Shown one piece after another: positions 8,982 through 17,282 of a DNA stretch of 64,000 bases. The DNA lies in assembly GCA_039636795.1 (NCBI GenBank), contig CP143430.1:5362887-5426886 (forward strand), in the 5' to 3' direction. Positions within the stretch are counted from its first letter, which is position 1, and the number at the start of each line of letters is the position of its first letter. The position numbers and the translations under genes were made by a program. Below the pieces are notes generated by a model. The model was given only the letters and a program-made list of their open reading frames with translations, did not search any database and was not told the origin of the DNA. This stretch comes from Micrococcaceae bacterium Sec5.1 (GTDB taxonomy: Bacteria; Actinomycetota; Actinomycetes; Actinomycetales; Micrococcaceae).

Positions 8982-9044
8982 CGCCGAGGTGGCATTTAAT
9001 GACAATCCCAGCGCTCCGGATTGGCATTAAATGCCATCTCGGCG
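8982..9044. repeat. Long imperfect palindrome (intergenic hairpin element)
   Basis: Arms 8982-9008 and 9018-9044 pair over 27 positions with one mismatch (9002/9024) and a G-T pair, around a nine-base centre. The outer arm reads cgccgaggtggcatttaatg. It sits between the convergent DUF1801 and rplI genes, next to the separate rplI terminator. It has no T-run of its own, so it looks more like a REP-type element than a simple terminator. Confidence 0.75.
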
Positions 9045-9061
9045 CGGGTTGGGGGCAACAA

Positions 9062-9100
9062 AAGGACCCCCACCACCGGAAACCGGCAGCGGGGGTCCTT
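9062..9100 (-). terminator. Rho-independent terminator of the rpsF-ssb-rpsR-rplI operon
   Basis: A ten-base stem (aaggaccccc at 9062-9071 with gggggtcctt at 9091-9100) lies 15 bases after the rplI stop. Read on the minus strand it runs into TTTTGTTG, a typical T-rich tail. Confidence 0.85.
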
Positions 9101-9115
9101 CTTAGCAGTCAGAGA

Positions 9116-9568
9116 CTACTTCCCTGCAACGACCTCGAGGTCGATAACAGCGGAAACATCCTCGTGCAGGCGAACGTTGGCCTGGTACGAACCGACAGAC
9201 TTGATGTGGTTCGGCAGTTCAACGTTGCGCTTGTCGATGGCGCCGAGGCCAGCGGCCTCAACAGCAGCAGCGACATCAGCAGGCTTGACGGTGCCGAAGA
9301 GACGACCGGACTCGCCGGCCTTCACCTCGAGCTTGACCTTCTTCGAGGACAGAGCCTGAGCCTGTGCCTGTGCAGCTTCAACAGAAGCGTGGGCACGAGC
9401 AGCGCGGGCAGCCTTGATGGACTCAACCTGCTTCTCGCCACCCTTGGTCCAGGTCAGAGCGAAGCCGCGGGGCAGCAGGAAGTTACGTGCGTAACCGTCC
9501 TTGACCTCGACAACGTCGCCAGCAGCACCGAGACCGGTTACTTCGTGGGTCAGAATGAGCTTTGCCAT
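9116..9568 (-). CDS. rplI: 50S ribosomal protein bL9
   Basis: 150 residues, standard length. The N-terminal RNA-binding domain opens [20 protein letters not shown] and continues [20 protein letters not shown], both diagnostic; a long connecting helix rich in Ala/Gln ([13 protein letters not shown]) leads to the C-terminal domain with [17 protein letters not shown]. bL9 binds 23S rRNA near the L1 stalk and helps keep reading frame. It is the last gene of the operon, 18 bp after rpsR, and is followed by a clear terminator. Confidence 0.98.
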   Translation of the reverse strand: MAKLILTHEVTGLGAAGDVVEVKDGYARNFLLPRGFALTWTKGGEKQVESIKAARAARAHASVEAAQAQAQALSSKKVKLEVKAGESGRLFGTVKPADVAAAVEAAGLGAIDKRNVELPNHIKSVGSYQANVRLHEDVSAVIDLEVVAGK

Positions 9569-9586
9569 GTTAGTTAATCCCTTCCC

Positions 9587-9826
9587 TTAGCCGCGGCCAG
9601 CGCCGGAGTAAGGCAGCAGAGCAACTTCGCGGGCGTTCTTGATTGCCTGGGCGATCTTGCGCTGTTCCTGAACGGTAACGCCAGTAACGCGACGAGCGCG
9701 GATCTTTCCGCGGTCGGAGATGAACTTGCGCAGCAGTGCTACGTCCTTGTAGTCGATGACAGTGATGTCAGCGGCCTTCAAGGGGTTGGACTTTGGTTTG
9801 GGCTTACGGAGTTCAGCCTTAGCCAT
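9587..9826 (-). CDS. rpsR: 30S ribosomal protein bS18
   Basis: 79 residues, standard length. Hallmarks: [40 protein letters not shown] and REVALLPY. bS18 pairs with bS6 on the platform of the small subunit. No zinc-binding cysteines are present (C-minus type), so this copy does not need zinc. AAAAGGAG precedes the ATG. It lies between ssb and rplI, the conserved order. Confidence 0.97.
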   Translation of the reverse strand: MAKAELRKPKPKSNPLKAADITVIDYKDVALLRKFISDRGKIRARRVTGVTVQEQRKIAQAIKNAREVALLPYSGAGRG

Positions 9827-9849
9827 CGTGGAGCTCCTTTTCTATGGAG

Positions 9850-9871
9850 CCCGTGGATATTGATCCACGGG
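9850..9871 (-). promoter_or_regulatory. Hairpin in the ssb-rpsR spacer
   Basis: Nine-base perfect stem (cccgtggat with atccacggg) and a four-base loop in the 127-bp spacer between ssb and rpsR. It lies 24 bases before the rpsR ATG and has no T-run, so it may be an RNA-processing or attenuation structure rather than a full terminator. Confidence 0.45.
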
Positions 9872-9953
9872 ATGGTGGTGTTCGACGGCGGTAATCGCCC
9901 GGATGCCTTGCGGCAGTCCCGGCGGGTTCCGGCGTCGGACTTTTTCTTGGTGT

Positions 9954-10544
9954 TTAGAAGGGAGGTTCGGAATCCGGGCCGTTGCCCCAGCCGCCTGCAT
10001 TGCTGACACCGGGCGTAGCCCAAGGGTCATCCTGCTGCGCGGGCTGGTTGCCGCCCCAGGTTCCACCGGAGTTGCCGCCCTGGCTTGCACCAGCTGCTGC
10101 ACCTCCTCCAAAGCCACCGGCGTTACCGCCACCGAAGCCACCCTGGCCACCGTTTGCGGCGCCGAACTGGCCACCGGAGCGCTGGGTACGGTTGACTTTG
10201 GCGTTTGCGTAACGCAGGCTCGGGCCGATTTCATCGACCTCGAGCTCGATAACGGTGCGCTTCTCGCCTTCTTTGGTTTCGTAAGAACGGCTCTTCAAAC
10301 GGCCGGAGACAATGACGCGCATGCCCTTGGTGAGGGACTCGGCCACGTTCTCGGCTGCTTCGCGCCAGACGGAAGCGCGGAGGAACAGGGTTTCCCCGTC
10401 CTTCCACTCATTCGACTGACGGTCAAAGGTCCGGGGAGTAGAAGCGATGGTGAAGTTCGCTACTGCTGAGCCAGACGGGGTGAACCGCAGCTCCGGGTCA
10501 TTGGTGAGATTACCGATGACCGTAATAGTGGTTTCGCCTGCCAT
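9954..10544 (-). CDS. ssb: Single-stranded DNA-binding protein
   Basis: 196 residues. The OB-fold covers about residues 1-112 ([60 protein letters not shown]). A flexible Gly/Gln/Asn-rich linker follows, ending in the acidic tip DSEPPF that recruits repair and replication partners. It coats single-stranded DNA during replication and recombination. AAGGAGGC before the ATG at 10544 fixes the start. The position between rpsF and rpsR is the usual bacterial order. Confidence 0.97.
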   Translation of the reverse strand: MAGETTITVIGNLTNDPELRFTPSGSAVANFTIASTPRTFDRQSNEWKDGETLFLRASVWREAAENVAESLTKGMRVIVSGRLKSRSYETKEGEKRTVIELEVDEIGPSLRYANAKVNRTQRSGGQFGAANGGQGGFGGGNAGGFGGGAAAGASQGGNSGGTWGGNQPAQQDDPWATPGVSNAGGWGNGPDSEPPF

Positions 10545-10594
10545 CTACTGCCTCCTTGTTCGTTCCTGCGGTGTAAAGATCTGGAAGGGGCTGA

Positions 10595-10900
10595 TTACTC
10601 AGCAACGACCTTCTGGTCTTCGGGGCGGATGATCTTGGTGCGCATGATCGTCTCGTTAAGAGACAGCTGGCGGTCAAGTTCCTTGGCGGTAGCCGGCTCA
10701 GCGGTGAAGTTCACCACTGCATAGATACCTTCGGACTTCTTCTTGATGTCGTATGCCAGACGGCGACGGCCCCAGATGTCAACCTTTTCGATGGTTCCAC
10801 CATCGGTGGTGATGACATTGAGGAACTTCTGAAGCGACGGCTCTACGGTACGCTCTTCGACCTCGGGGTCGATGATTACCATCAATTCGTAAGGACGCAT
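10595..10900 (-). CDS. rpsF: 30S ribosomal protein bS6
   Basis: 101 residues from the ATG at 10900, which is correctly spaced from AAAGGAGGT; a GTG 12 bases upstream touches that site and is unlikely. Seen: [40 protein letters not shown] and [19 protein letters not shown], all family hallmarks. bS6 forms a heterodimer with bS18 on 16S rRNA. First gene of the rpsF-ssb-rpsR-rplI operon; a leader hairpin lies just upstream. Confidence 0.97.
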   Translation of the reverse strand: MRPYELMVIIDPEVEERTVEPSLQKFLNVITTDGGTIEKVDIWGRRRLAYDIKKKSEGIYAVVNFTAEPATAKELDRQLSLNETIMRTKIIRPEDQKVVAE

Positions 10901-10929
10901 ATGTGAACCCACCTCCTTTGGGCTAAGCG

Positions 10930-10948
10930 GTTACGGTATTTCCGTAAC
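10930..10948 (-). promoter_or_regulatory. rpsF leader hairpin (candidate bS6:bS18 autoregulatory element)
   Basis: A seven-base perfect stem (gttacgg with ccgtaac, loop of five) lies about 30 bases before the rpsF start on the minus strand. Many bacterial rpsF leaders carry a hairpin bound by the bS6:bS18 pair for feedback control. Whether this one has the required conserved loop bases was not established, so the role is an inference. Confidence 0.4.
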
Positions 10949-11143
10949 AGGAGGTTCATTTGCGATGCTGTGGCTCGCTCCCCCGCCGAAGACTCGGAAG
11001 GAGGGCGCAACACAGACTTCAATATCTTAGTGCATCTCCTGCACTCAAAGCTATTCGGTGGGGTCGTGGACCGAAACCTGCCAGTTGCCGTATGTGGATA
11101 ACCCCGGCTCTGCAGGAAGCTGGCGCCCGCTTGAAACGACAAA

Positions 11144-11174
11144 ACCCCTGGAAGATCAGCGATCTTCCAGGGGT
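11144..11174 (-). terminator. Terminator downstream of tRNA-Leu
   Basis: Perfect 14-base stem (acccctggaagatc and gatcttccaggggt) with a three-base loop, seven bases after the tRNA 3' end. On the minus strand it continues into TTTGTCGTTTC, a T-rich tail. Confidence 0.88.
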
Positions 11175-11180
11175 CTCCTG

Positions 11181-11263
11181 TGCGCGGAGGGGGACTTGAA
11201 CCCCCACCCCCTTTCGAGGACTAGCACCTCAAGCTAGCGCGTCTGCCATTCCGCCACCCGCGC
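11181..11263 (-). tRNA. tRNA-Leu (GAG anticodon)
   Basis: 83-base class II tRNA. The acceptor stem gcgcggg pairs with tccgcgc. The anticodon stem encloses ttgaggt, with anticodon GAG at 11228-11230. A long variable arm (tcctcgaaaggggg region) marks a leucine tRNA, and the T-arm is gggggttcaagtccccc. The CCA end is not encoded, so it depends on the CCA-adding enzyme, whose gene is at 44355. Confidence 0.95.
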
Positions 11264-11390
11264 AGGGTGATTCGAAGAAACAGTGTTTCGTTTTTCTCCG
11301 TAACAGCGACAAAGACACTAACACGAGGATGCCCATTCCGTAGATTCCTGCGTCCCGGATCAAAAGGGGAACCCGAGCTAGGGTGGGGGC

Positions 11391-11534
11391 ATGGATGCAC
11401 TGAACTCCCTGGTCCTGACAGTCGTTTTCGCAGCGATCTTCCTCTACGCCCTCTATTTCGTGGTCCGTTCGGGCGTACGGGATGGCATCCTTCAGGCCGA
11501 CAAGAAGCGCAGCAGTACCGGCGTCGGTGACTAG
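11391..11534 (+). CDS. Small single-pass membrane protein, 47 residues
   Basis: Starts ATG at 11391 after GGTGGGGGC. One membrane helix (SLVLTVVFAAIFLYALYFVV, about residues 6-25) is followed by a short basic tail ending STGVGD. Its stop directly abuts the start of the DUF1345 membrane protein, implying coupled translation and perhaps a joint role in the membrane. Function unknown. Confidence 0.6.
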   Translation: MDALNSLVLTVVFAAIFLYALYFVVRSGVRDGILQADKKRSSTGVGD

Positions 11535-12200
11535 GTGGCCATGAACAATGTGAGAGTCAGGCGCAGCCGGTTGCGCTTCGTGGTCATGGTGGCAGCGGGC
11601 GCCGCAGCCTTCGTGGTCACAGGCTTCGCAGGCAGCTGGGTTGATGCCCCGGCCGTGGGCTGGGCAACGGCCGCGCTGATCTATGTTGCGTGGGTGTGGC
11701 TGGTGATAGCGCGGATGGATCCCGCCGAAACGCGGCAACACGCGACCTCCGAGGACCCGTCCCGTGGGGCCACCGACCTTCTGATCCTCATCGCAAACCT
11801 GGCCAGCATCGCAGCCGCGGTCGCGGTCATCGTCAACTCGCACACCGAAGGATCGGACACGCGCTTTTACTCGGCCGCACTGTCCCTTGCATGCGTAGCC
11901 CTGTCCTGGATGCTGGTCCAGACGCTCTTCACCCTGCGCTATGCGGAGCTCTACTACAGCCCCGACGCCGACGCCGGTGGTGGAGTGGGTGGCATCAGCT
12001 TCAACCAGGATCGCCCACCGCAATACACGGATTTCGCTTACCTGGCCACGAGCCTGGGCATGACGTATCAGGTTTCAGATACCAACCTGGGCAACCATAG
12101 GATCCGGCTTGAGGCCTTGAAACACGGTCTGCTCTCCTACCTGTTCGGCACCGTCATCCTGGCCGTCACCATCAACCTCGTCATTGGTTTGGCCCAGTAG
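11535..12200 (+). CDS. DUF1345 membrane protein
   Basis: 221 residues with about five hydrophobic segments. The family pattern is clear: TDFAYLATSLGMTYQVSDTN, then the final helix SYLFGTVILAVTINLVIGLA, preceded by LVQTLFTLRYAELYY. The DUF1345 family has no known function. The start is GTG at 11535, right after the stop of the 47-residue gene; ATG at 11541 is an alternative. It is divergent from tRNA-Leu. Confidence 0.83.
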   Translation: MAMNNVRVRRSRLRFVVMVAAGAAAFVVTGFAGSWVDAPAVGWATAALIYVAWVWLVIARMDPAETRQHATSEDPSRGATDLLILIANLASIAAAVAVIVNSHTEGSDTRFYSAALSLACVALSWMLVQTLFTLRYAELYYSPDADAGGGVGGISFNQDRPPQYTDFAYLATSLGMTYQVSDTNLGNHRIRLEALKHGLLSYLFGTVILAVTINLVIGLAQ

Positions 12201-12276
12201 TCCACCGCCGCCCGCCGAACAGTTCCGGACGGGACGCCCAGTTCCGGACGGCGTGGCCAGGCGTAGGCTACTTGCC

Positions 12277-12699
12277 ATGAAGCCCCGGCTGATTTGGGTT
12301 GCGGCGATCATTCTCGTGGCCGCGATCGGCGGACTGGTGTGGTTCGCGGTGGACAAGTCGCGCGTGTGCCCAGCCATTGGGAGCGCCACGCCGATCGAGC
12401 TGAAGATAGCGTCGACGCCAAGCCGCGTCCAGGCATGTTTCGGAGACGGCTGCACACCGCGGCCCCTCCAGCAGCAGACGGATGGCCGCTGGCTCGTTCC
12501 TCAGGAGCCACAGTATCTACCTGCCGGGCAGTCAGCTTCCCCTCCCAGCGTGGTGGCCAAGGTTCGTGTTGTGGTCAAGGAGTCCGGCAAACGCCAGCGG
12601 GACGCCGTCTTCGACATCCCTGCGATTCCGGGTGTTCCGGACACCACCGGCGCACAATGCCCCGGGCCCATCCAGTACCTCCCCGTTGAGGTGCCTTAA
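12277..12699 (+). CDS. Hypothetical membrane-anchored protein
   Basis: 140 residues from ATG 12277. An N-terminal anchor or signal (LIWVAAIILVAAIGGLVWFA, residues 5-24) is followed by an exported part with four cysteines (RVCPAIG, VQACFGDGC, GAQCPGP) that could form two disulfides. No known domain. It follows the DUF1345 gene by 76 bp on the same strand and is closed by a strong hairpin at 12707. The spacing and shared strand suggest one transcription unit. Confidence 0.6.
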   Translation: MKPRLIWVAAIILVAAIGGLVWFAVDKSRVCPAIGSATPIELKIASTPSRVQACFGDGCTPRPLQQQTDGRWLVPQEPQYLPAGQSASPPSVVAKVRVVVKESGKRQRDAVFDIPAIPGVPDTTGAQCPGPIQYLPVEVP

Positions 12700-12706
12700 C
12701 CACAAA

Positions 12707-12745
12707 CGGGGCAGCCGCCGTCGAACGCTGACGGCGGCTGCCCCG
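12707..12745. terminator. Bidirectional hairpin terminator between convergent genes
   Basis: A 16-base perfect stem (12707-12722 with 12730-12745) and seven-base loop lies between the stops of the anchored protein (12699) and the APC permease (12760). It is GC-rich with only weak A/T flanks, as often seen for high-GC bacterial terminators. Confidence 0.75.
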
Positions 12746-12759
12746 GACGAAAAGGACGC

Positions 12760-14175
12760 TTACGACGCCGGACCGGAACCCGACGTCACACGCTCGGCTT
12801 CCCCGTCACCCACCGGAGCCGAGGGCGTGCCACGCTTGCGGTATCGGAATACGCCGATGGCGACGACAACCGCAGCCAGAGCCAGCGAGAGGAAGAGCGA
12901 TTCTCTTGTGGATTCAAGGATCACCATGCCGATGATGAGCGCAACGATGCTTCCAATTGCTATCCACGTGAGATACGGGAAGAACCACATCTTGAGGTCG
13001 AGCTCCTTTGCGGCCGCGCCCATTCGACGGCGAAGGATGAGCTGTGAGCTGGCGATGACCAGCCACACAAACAAGGCGATGGCACCGGACGTATTGACGA
13101 GGAACAGGAACACGGTGTCCGGCGCAACGTAATTCAGCCCAACCGTGATGAAGCCGACCACGGTTGAGGCCAATACTGCTGCCGCAGGCACGCCGCGCTT
13201 GGAAATCTTCATCCAGGATTTCGGGGCGTCGCCACGCTGCGAGAGCGAAAAGAGCATACGGCTTGCTGTGTACAGGCCCGAGTTCAGGCAGGAGAGAACC
13301 GATGTGAGGACCACGATGTCCATAATGGTGCCGGCACCCGGGATTCCGTAAAGCTCAATCACGGCAACGTACGGGCTTTTGGCAACTGAAGCGCTGTTCC
13401 ACGGCAGGAGCGTGACCACAATGGCAATGGAGCCGATGTAGAAGATCAAGATGCGCCATACGGTGGACTTCACGGCCTTCTTGACGGCGTCCACAGGGTT
13501 TTCGGACTCGCCCGCAGCGATCGTGGCAATCTCGGCACCGAAGAACGAGAAGACCACTACGAGGATGCCGGCCAGGACGGCGCCGGGACCGTTGGGCATG
13601 AAGCCACCCTGATCCAGGAGGTTGGCCACGCCCGGAGCGGAAACGCCCGGGATCAGGCCAAGGATCGCTGCAATACCTGCGAGCAGGAAGATGACGATTG
13701 CGGCCACCTTGATGGACGCGAACCAGAATTCGAACTCGCCGTACGACTTCACGGAGCCGAGGTTGGTAAGTGTCAGAAGCACCATGAGAACCAATGCCCA
13801 AACCCATTGGTCGACGCTTGGCACCCAGCGGTGCATGATGGCAGCGCCGGCGGTGGCCTCAATGCCGAGCACGATGATCCAGAACCACGCGTAGAGCCAG
13901 CCAATGCTGAATCCCGCCCAGCGGCCCAACGCCTTGTCCGCGTAGGTGGAGAAGGAGCCTGTCTCCGGGTTGGCCGCAGCCATCTCGCCAAGCATCCTCA
14001 TGACGAGGATGACCACCAGGCCAGCGGCCAGATAGGCAACAAGGATGCCTGGACCGGCCTGTTGGATGGCGGCACCGGAGCCCACGAAGAGCCCAGCACC
14101 AATCACGCCGGCGATGGCGATCATGGAGAGGTGTCGTGGCTTCAGGGACTTTGAAAGCTGTTGGTCAGCGTGCAT
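12760..14175 (-). CDS. Amino acid permease, APC superfamily (AAT family)
   Basis: 471 residues with 12 predicted membrane segments. The AAT signature is clear: LKPRHLSMIAIAGVIGAGLF, GSGAAIQQAGPGILVAYLAA, and the stretch GEMAAANPETGSFSTYADKA. It resembles the GABA/aromatic/proline permease group, but the substrate cannot be read from sequence. The soluble C-terminus is short. It is transcribed alone; the 240 bp upstream (14176-14416) are AT-rich and hold its presumed promoter, but I could not assign -35/-10 boxes with confidence. Confidence 0.92.
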   Translation of the reverse strand: MHADQQLSKSLKPRHLSMIAIAGVIGAGLFVGSGAAIQQAGPGILVAYLAAGLVVILVMRMLGEMAAANPETGSFSTYADKALGRWAGFSIGWLYAWFWIIVLGIEATAGAAIMHRWVPSVDQWVWALVLMVLLTLTNLGSVKSYGEFEFWFASIKVAAIVIFLLAGIAAILGLIPGVSAPGVANLLDQGGFMPNGPGAVLAGILVVVFSFFGAEIATIAAGESENPVDAVKKAVKSTVWRILIFYIGSIAIVVTLLPWNSASVAKSPYVAVIELYGIPGAGTIMDIVVLTSVLSCLNSGLYTASRMLFSLSQRGDAPKSWMKISKRGVPAAAVLASTVVGFITVGLNYVAPDTVFLFLVNTSGAIALFVWLVIASSQLILRRRMGAAAKELDLKMWFFPYLTWIAIGSIVALIIGMVILESTRESLFLSLALAAVVVAIGVFRYRKRGTPSAPVGDGEAERVTSGSGPAS

Positions 14176-14382
14176 GGGTCGGCGCCGTCCTTAGTGTCTT
14201 TGGAGAGGGCCCGAGTTGATGTGCAACGGGCCACATGGCTTTTCCACACTAGCCATCCGCGAAGGGCAAAATCCTGTGCGAGTGTACATTTTGCGGTTCT
14301 CGAAAAAGGAAGCATGCACAAAAAGTATGACTATAGGCATCTAAAGTTTCCTAGGAGAAACATTCGAAACGCCCTTGAAACG

Positions 14383-14417
14383 AGTCCTTGAGGCTTTCTT
14401 AGCCTCCTTCGGGGACT
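14383..14417 (-). terminator. Hairpin at the end of the M18 aminopeptidase gene
   Basis: Nested inverted repeats (agtcc/ggact outer, gaggct/agcctc inner) begin at the aminopeptidase stop codon. The T-run on the minus strand is weak (TCGTTTC), so the assignment is tentative. Confidence 0.4.
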
Positions 14418-15724
14418 TAGACGTCGGTCCGGAAGAACAGCTCCGCCACAGAAGCCAAGCGGAGCGGGTCCTCCACGCCGCACAACTCCCGTGCCGAATG
14501 CATGGACAGCAGGGGGATGCCGACGTCGACGGTCCTTATCCCCAGCCGCGTCGCTGTAAGGGGACCGATGGTCGAGCCGCACGGAAGGTCATTGTTGGAG
14601 ACATATTCCTGATACGGCACATTAGCGTCGTTGCACATACGAGCCCACAGCGCAGCTCCCGTCGCGTCGGTGGCGTAGCGCTGGTTGGCGTTGATCTTCA
14701 ACAGCGGCCCCCCGTTGAGTACGGGCCGGTTTACGGGATCATGCCTCTCGGCGTAGTTCGGGTGGACGGCGTGGCCGGCATCCGCAGAGACACAGAACGA
14801 CGCCGCCAGGGACTGCCGCCGCTGGCTCACCGAAGCGCCAAGACCGTCAGAGATTCGGGTCAGGATGTCCTCAAGGATGGGCCCGCAGGCACCCGAGCGC
14901 GAGTTGGAACCGATCTCTTCATGGTCAAACGCGGCGAGGACAGCGATGGGGCCGTCTTGCGGCGCCGCTTTCGCATGTTCGATCAATGCCACCAAGCCAG
15001 CGTGCGTCGAGGAAAGGTTGTCCAAGCGGCCGGAGGCGAAGAACTCACCCTTGGCGCCGAAAATCGCAGGTGCCTGGGTGTCCGCCACCACGACGTCGTA
15101 ACCACCGATGTCTGCCGGATCAACGTCGGCGCCCTCGACTCGACCGGCAAGCAGGCCTAAGAGATCCTCGTTGGCCGGGTCACCCAGCCCGAAAATCGGG
15201 TTCATGTGCTGCTGCTTGGACAGAAGGAGGCCGTTGTCATTGACGGCACGATCCAAGTGGATAGCCAGTTGCGGGAAGCGCAGGAGCGGGCCCGTTGCAG
15301 TCAAGTGCTGCGTGCCGTCGCGTAGCACCAGGCGACCGGCCAGTTGCAGCTCGCGGTCCAGCCAGGAGTTAAGGAGAGGTCCGCCGTACACCTCGACGCC
15401 GGCCTGCAGCCAGCCGAACTTGCCGGTAGTGGGCTTCGGCTTCAGTTTGAAGGAGGGGGAGTCCGTGTGGGCGCCCAGAATATTGAAGCCGGTGGTTGGA
15501 CCGGCATTTTCGGGCATAACCCACGCGATCAGGGCGCCATCGCGGATGACATAGAACTTGCCCGCGCCACCTTCCCACGGCTGCAGTTCATCCAAGGAGG
15601 TGAAGCCAGCGCTATCAAGCCGGCGACCGGCCTCGTGCACTGCATGGAAGCTGGACGGCGAAGCCGAAACATACGCGCCGAGGTCCTGGACGTGGTCAAC
15701 TGCTGCGGAGGCATTCGAAGGCAT
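14417..15724 (-). CDS. M18 family (aspartyl) aminopeptidase
   Basis: 435 residues, typical of bacterial M18 peptidases, cytosolic dinuclear-zinc enzymes that remove N-terminal acidic or other residues. Motifs: NILGAHTDSPSFKLKPKPT (His and Asp ligands, near residue 87), AAFDHEEIGSNSRSGACGP (general base Glu pair), and PLLSMHSARELCGVEDP near the C-terminus with the last His ligand. The ATG at 15724 opens MPSNASAAVDHVQDLGAYVS. It is a lone housekeeping-type gene between the permease and the dioxygenase. Confidence 0.93.
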   Translation of the reverse strand: MPSNASAAVDHVQDLGAYVSASPSSFHAVHEAGRRLDSAGFTSLDELQPWEGGAGKFYVIRDGALIAWVMPENAGPTTGFNILGAHTDSPSFKLKPKPTTGKFGWLQAGVEVYGGPLLNSWLDRELQLAGRLVLRDGTQHLTATGPLLRFPQLAIHLDRAVNDNGLLLSKQQHMNPIFGLGDPANEDLLGLLAGRVEGADVDPADIGGYDVVVADTQAPAIFGAKGEFFASGRLDNLSSTHAGLVALIEHAKAAPQDGPIAVLAAFDHEEIGSNSRSGACGPILEDILTRISDGLGASVSQRRQSLAASFCVSADAGHAVHPNYAERHDPVNRPVLNGGPLLKINANQRYATDATGAALWARMCNDANVPYQEYVSNNDLPCGSTIGPLTATRLGIRTVDVGIPLLSMHSARELCGVEDPLRLASVAELFFRTDV

Positions 15725-15761
15725 GCCCCCGAGTCTAGCCGCGCGCTTCGACCTCCTCGCG

Positions 15762-16652
15762 TCAGACCGTGACGTTCAGCGCGGCTGTGTAGCCTCCCTG
15801 GACCGAACCAGACATGGTGGCCAACTGATATATGCCTCCATCGTCAGCAAAGACGTTGTCATCCGCCAGGGTGCTCTTTGCGAAGTTACGGACACTCGAC
15901 TCATATCCCTGCGAGGCGTAGACGTCCTTGCAGGCCGCCTCGGTCAGGGCGATCTGGGAAACTGCCAACACCTGCCCAGCCGCAGACGTGTTGCTCATGG
16001 ATTCAAATACCTCAAAGTGAATATGAGGCCACCGGCCACTGTAGGCGCCGGGATAGATGGTGGTGAAAGTGACCTGGCCGTTGCTGTCGGCTTCCTGGAC
16101 GCCCCGGAGGTAGTTCTCGTTCTTCAGCCCCGAGTCGTACAGGGAATACTTTCCGTTCTGGTCACAGTGCCATGCATAGACCGCTGCGCCCGCCAGCGGC
16201 GAACACCCGTTGGCGTTGTCCAGCAGCGTTAGCGTGAAGGTCAGCGGGACACCGGTGGCCTTCGTGCTGGAGCTTCCGAAGCTTGAAGTGATGTCCTTGC
16301 GGACCACTCCCGATGCTTCGAGCACATTGGGCCCGTTGGAACCATCGCCGGGGTAGGGGCCGAGTGTTTCCTCGGGGATCTCTACTCCGCATTCAGCGAG
16401 TGCACGCGTCACGGTACTGGTGGCGGAAGGCGTTCCGGCCGCCGTCGTGCTTTCTGTTCCGGTAGCGGCAGCAGCGCTGGAAGACGACGACGGCGATGCG
16501 GTGCCACCTCCGGAACCCGGCGTACAAGCAGCCAGGGCTGCTGCCGTCCCGGCGCCGAACAGGACGCCCAATGTGCGCCGGCGGCTAAGGAGAGTGGAGA
16601 GATCGAATTCAAGGCCGCGATCGTGGTCTGGATGGGGCTGCGGGGAGGTCAT
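15762..16652 (-). CDS. Tat-exported lipoprotein, intradiol ring-cleavage dioxygenase family
   Basis: 296 residues. A twin-arginine leader (SRRRTLGVLFGAGTAAALAA) runs into a lipobox LAAC, then a Ser/Thr-rich spacer to about residue 85. The catalytic domain has the iron ligands of protocatechuate/catechol dioxygenases: tyrosines in GKYSLYDSG and YPGAYSGR and histidines in WPHIHFEVF. Folding with iron before Tat export fits the leader. The domain belongs to the extracellular actinobacterial branch rather than the cytosolic beta-ketoadipate enzymes. The substrate, possibly a plant or humic catechol, is not known. Confidence 0.87.
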   Translation of the reverse strand: MTSPQPHPDHDRGLEFDLSTLLSRRRTLGVLFGAGTAAALAACTPGSGGGTASPSSSSSAAAATGTESTTAAGTPSATSTVTRALAECGVEIPEETLGPYPGDGSNGPNVLEASGVVRKDITSSFGSSSTKATGVPLTFTLTLLDNANGCSPLAGAAVYAWHCDQNGKYSLYDSGLKNENYLRGVQEADSNGQVTFTTIYPGAYSGRWPHIHFEVFESMSNTSAAGQVLAVSQIALTEAACKDVYASQGYESSVRNFAKSTLADDNVFADDGGIYQLATMSGSVQGGYTAALNVTV

Positions 16653-16835
16653 AGGTCCATCAAACCCACAGGGGCTGTGCCTTGTACATGCAGAATCTGT
16701 GGCGCGCCTATGAAAGTTGCGCGCGCAGGGCCTCCAGCATGTGTGTGCAATATAAACATTTCTATATGCTTGTAATGCTCGTCACGTTGTGCCACGATTG
16801 CTCCCAGTAAGCACATCCACGGAAGGCATTGCCCC

Positions 16836-17282
16836 ATGAACATTGAACTTAAAGCCGTGCGGAAGCTGCGCATCCACTGGCCCATCCCGCTGGACACGAT
16901 GACCCAACTTGCTAGTGGCGATCTGGGGGCCCTGGAGTCTGACCCAGGCATCGCCTCGCTGCTGCAAGCGCTCACTGCAACGCCGGAGCTGGGTGGCTTC
17001 GGCAATTACCACCACGTCTTCGAGTCCTCAGCAGGGTTCGAGGGGTTTACCGTCGCGGAAGGTGCCAATCCCACGTTGGGAAGCGTGGGGCAGAGGACCA
17101 TCTCGCCGACATTCGTGTTCACCACCTACTTCGATGACTCGCTCTCAGACCAGGCCGTTCATGAGCTCGTCCAGCGGATCGTGGATATCCACCCGTGGGA
17201 AGTTCCCGTCATTGAAGTCTCCGGGCCACTGAGTGTCTCCAGCAGCGTCCATGCTCCCGCCATTGAAAGCAGGGTAGCCTGA
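16836..17282 (+). CDS. Unknown protein with CutA/NIF3-like HPWEVP motif
   Basis: 148 residues, no signal peptide. The region ELVQRIVDIHPWEVPVIEVS resembles the HPYEVPxI strand of CutA1/NIF3-type alpha/beta dimeric domains, and the N-terminus MNIELKAVRKLRIHWPIPLD could be the matching first strand. Similarity is local, so this is a fold hint only. Its stop overlaps the start of the cyclase-family gene by one base (TGATG), so the two are co-translated and probably act on the same pathway. An IclR gene follows. Confidence 0.6.
   Translation: MNIELKAVRKLRIHWPIPLDTMTQLASGDLGALESDPGIASLLQALTATPELGGFGNYHHVFESSAGFEGFTVAEGANPTLGSVGQRTISPTFVFTTYFDDSLSDQAVHELVQRIVDIHPWEVPVIEVSGPLSVSSSVHAPAIESRVA

Noticed and set aside
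11093..11101. DnaA box (tgtggataa) between rpsF and tRNA-Leu
   Set aside because: A single isolated 9-mer is expected by chance in a window of this size and has no companion boxes.
14176..14416. Possible riboswitch upstream of the APC permease
   Set aside because: I looked for glutamine, glycine and lysine-type conserved cores and did not find one; only an AT-rich promoter region and a weak hairpin are visible.
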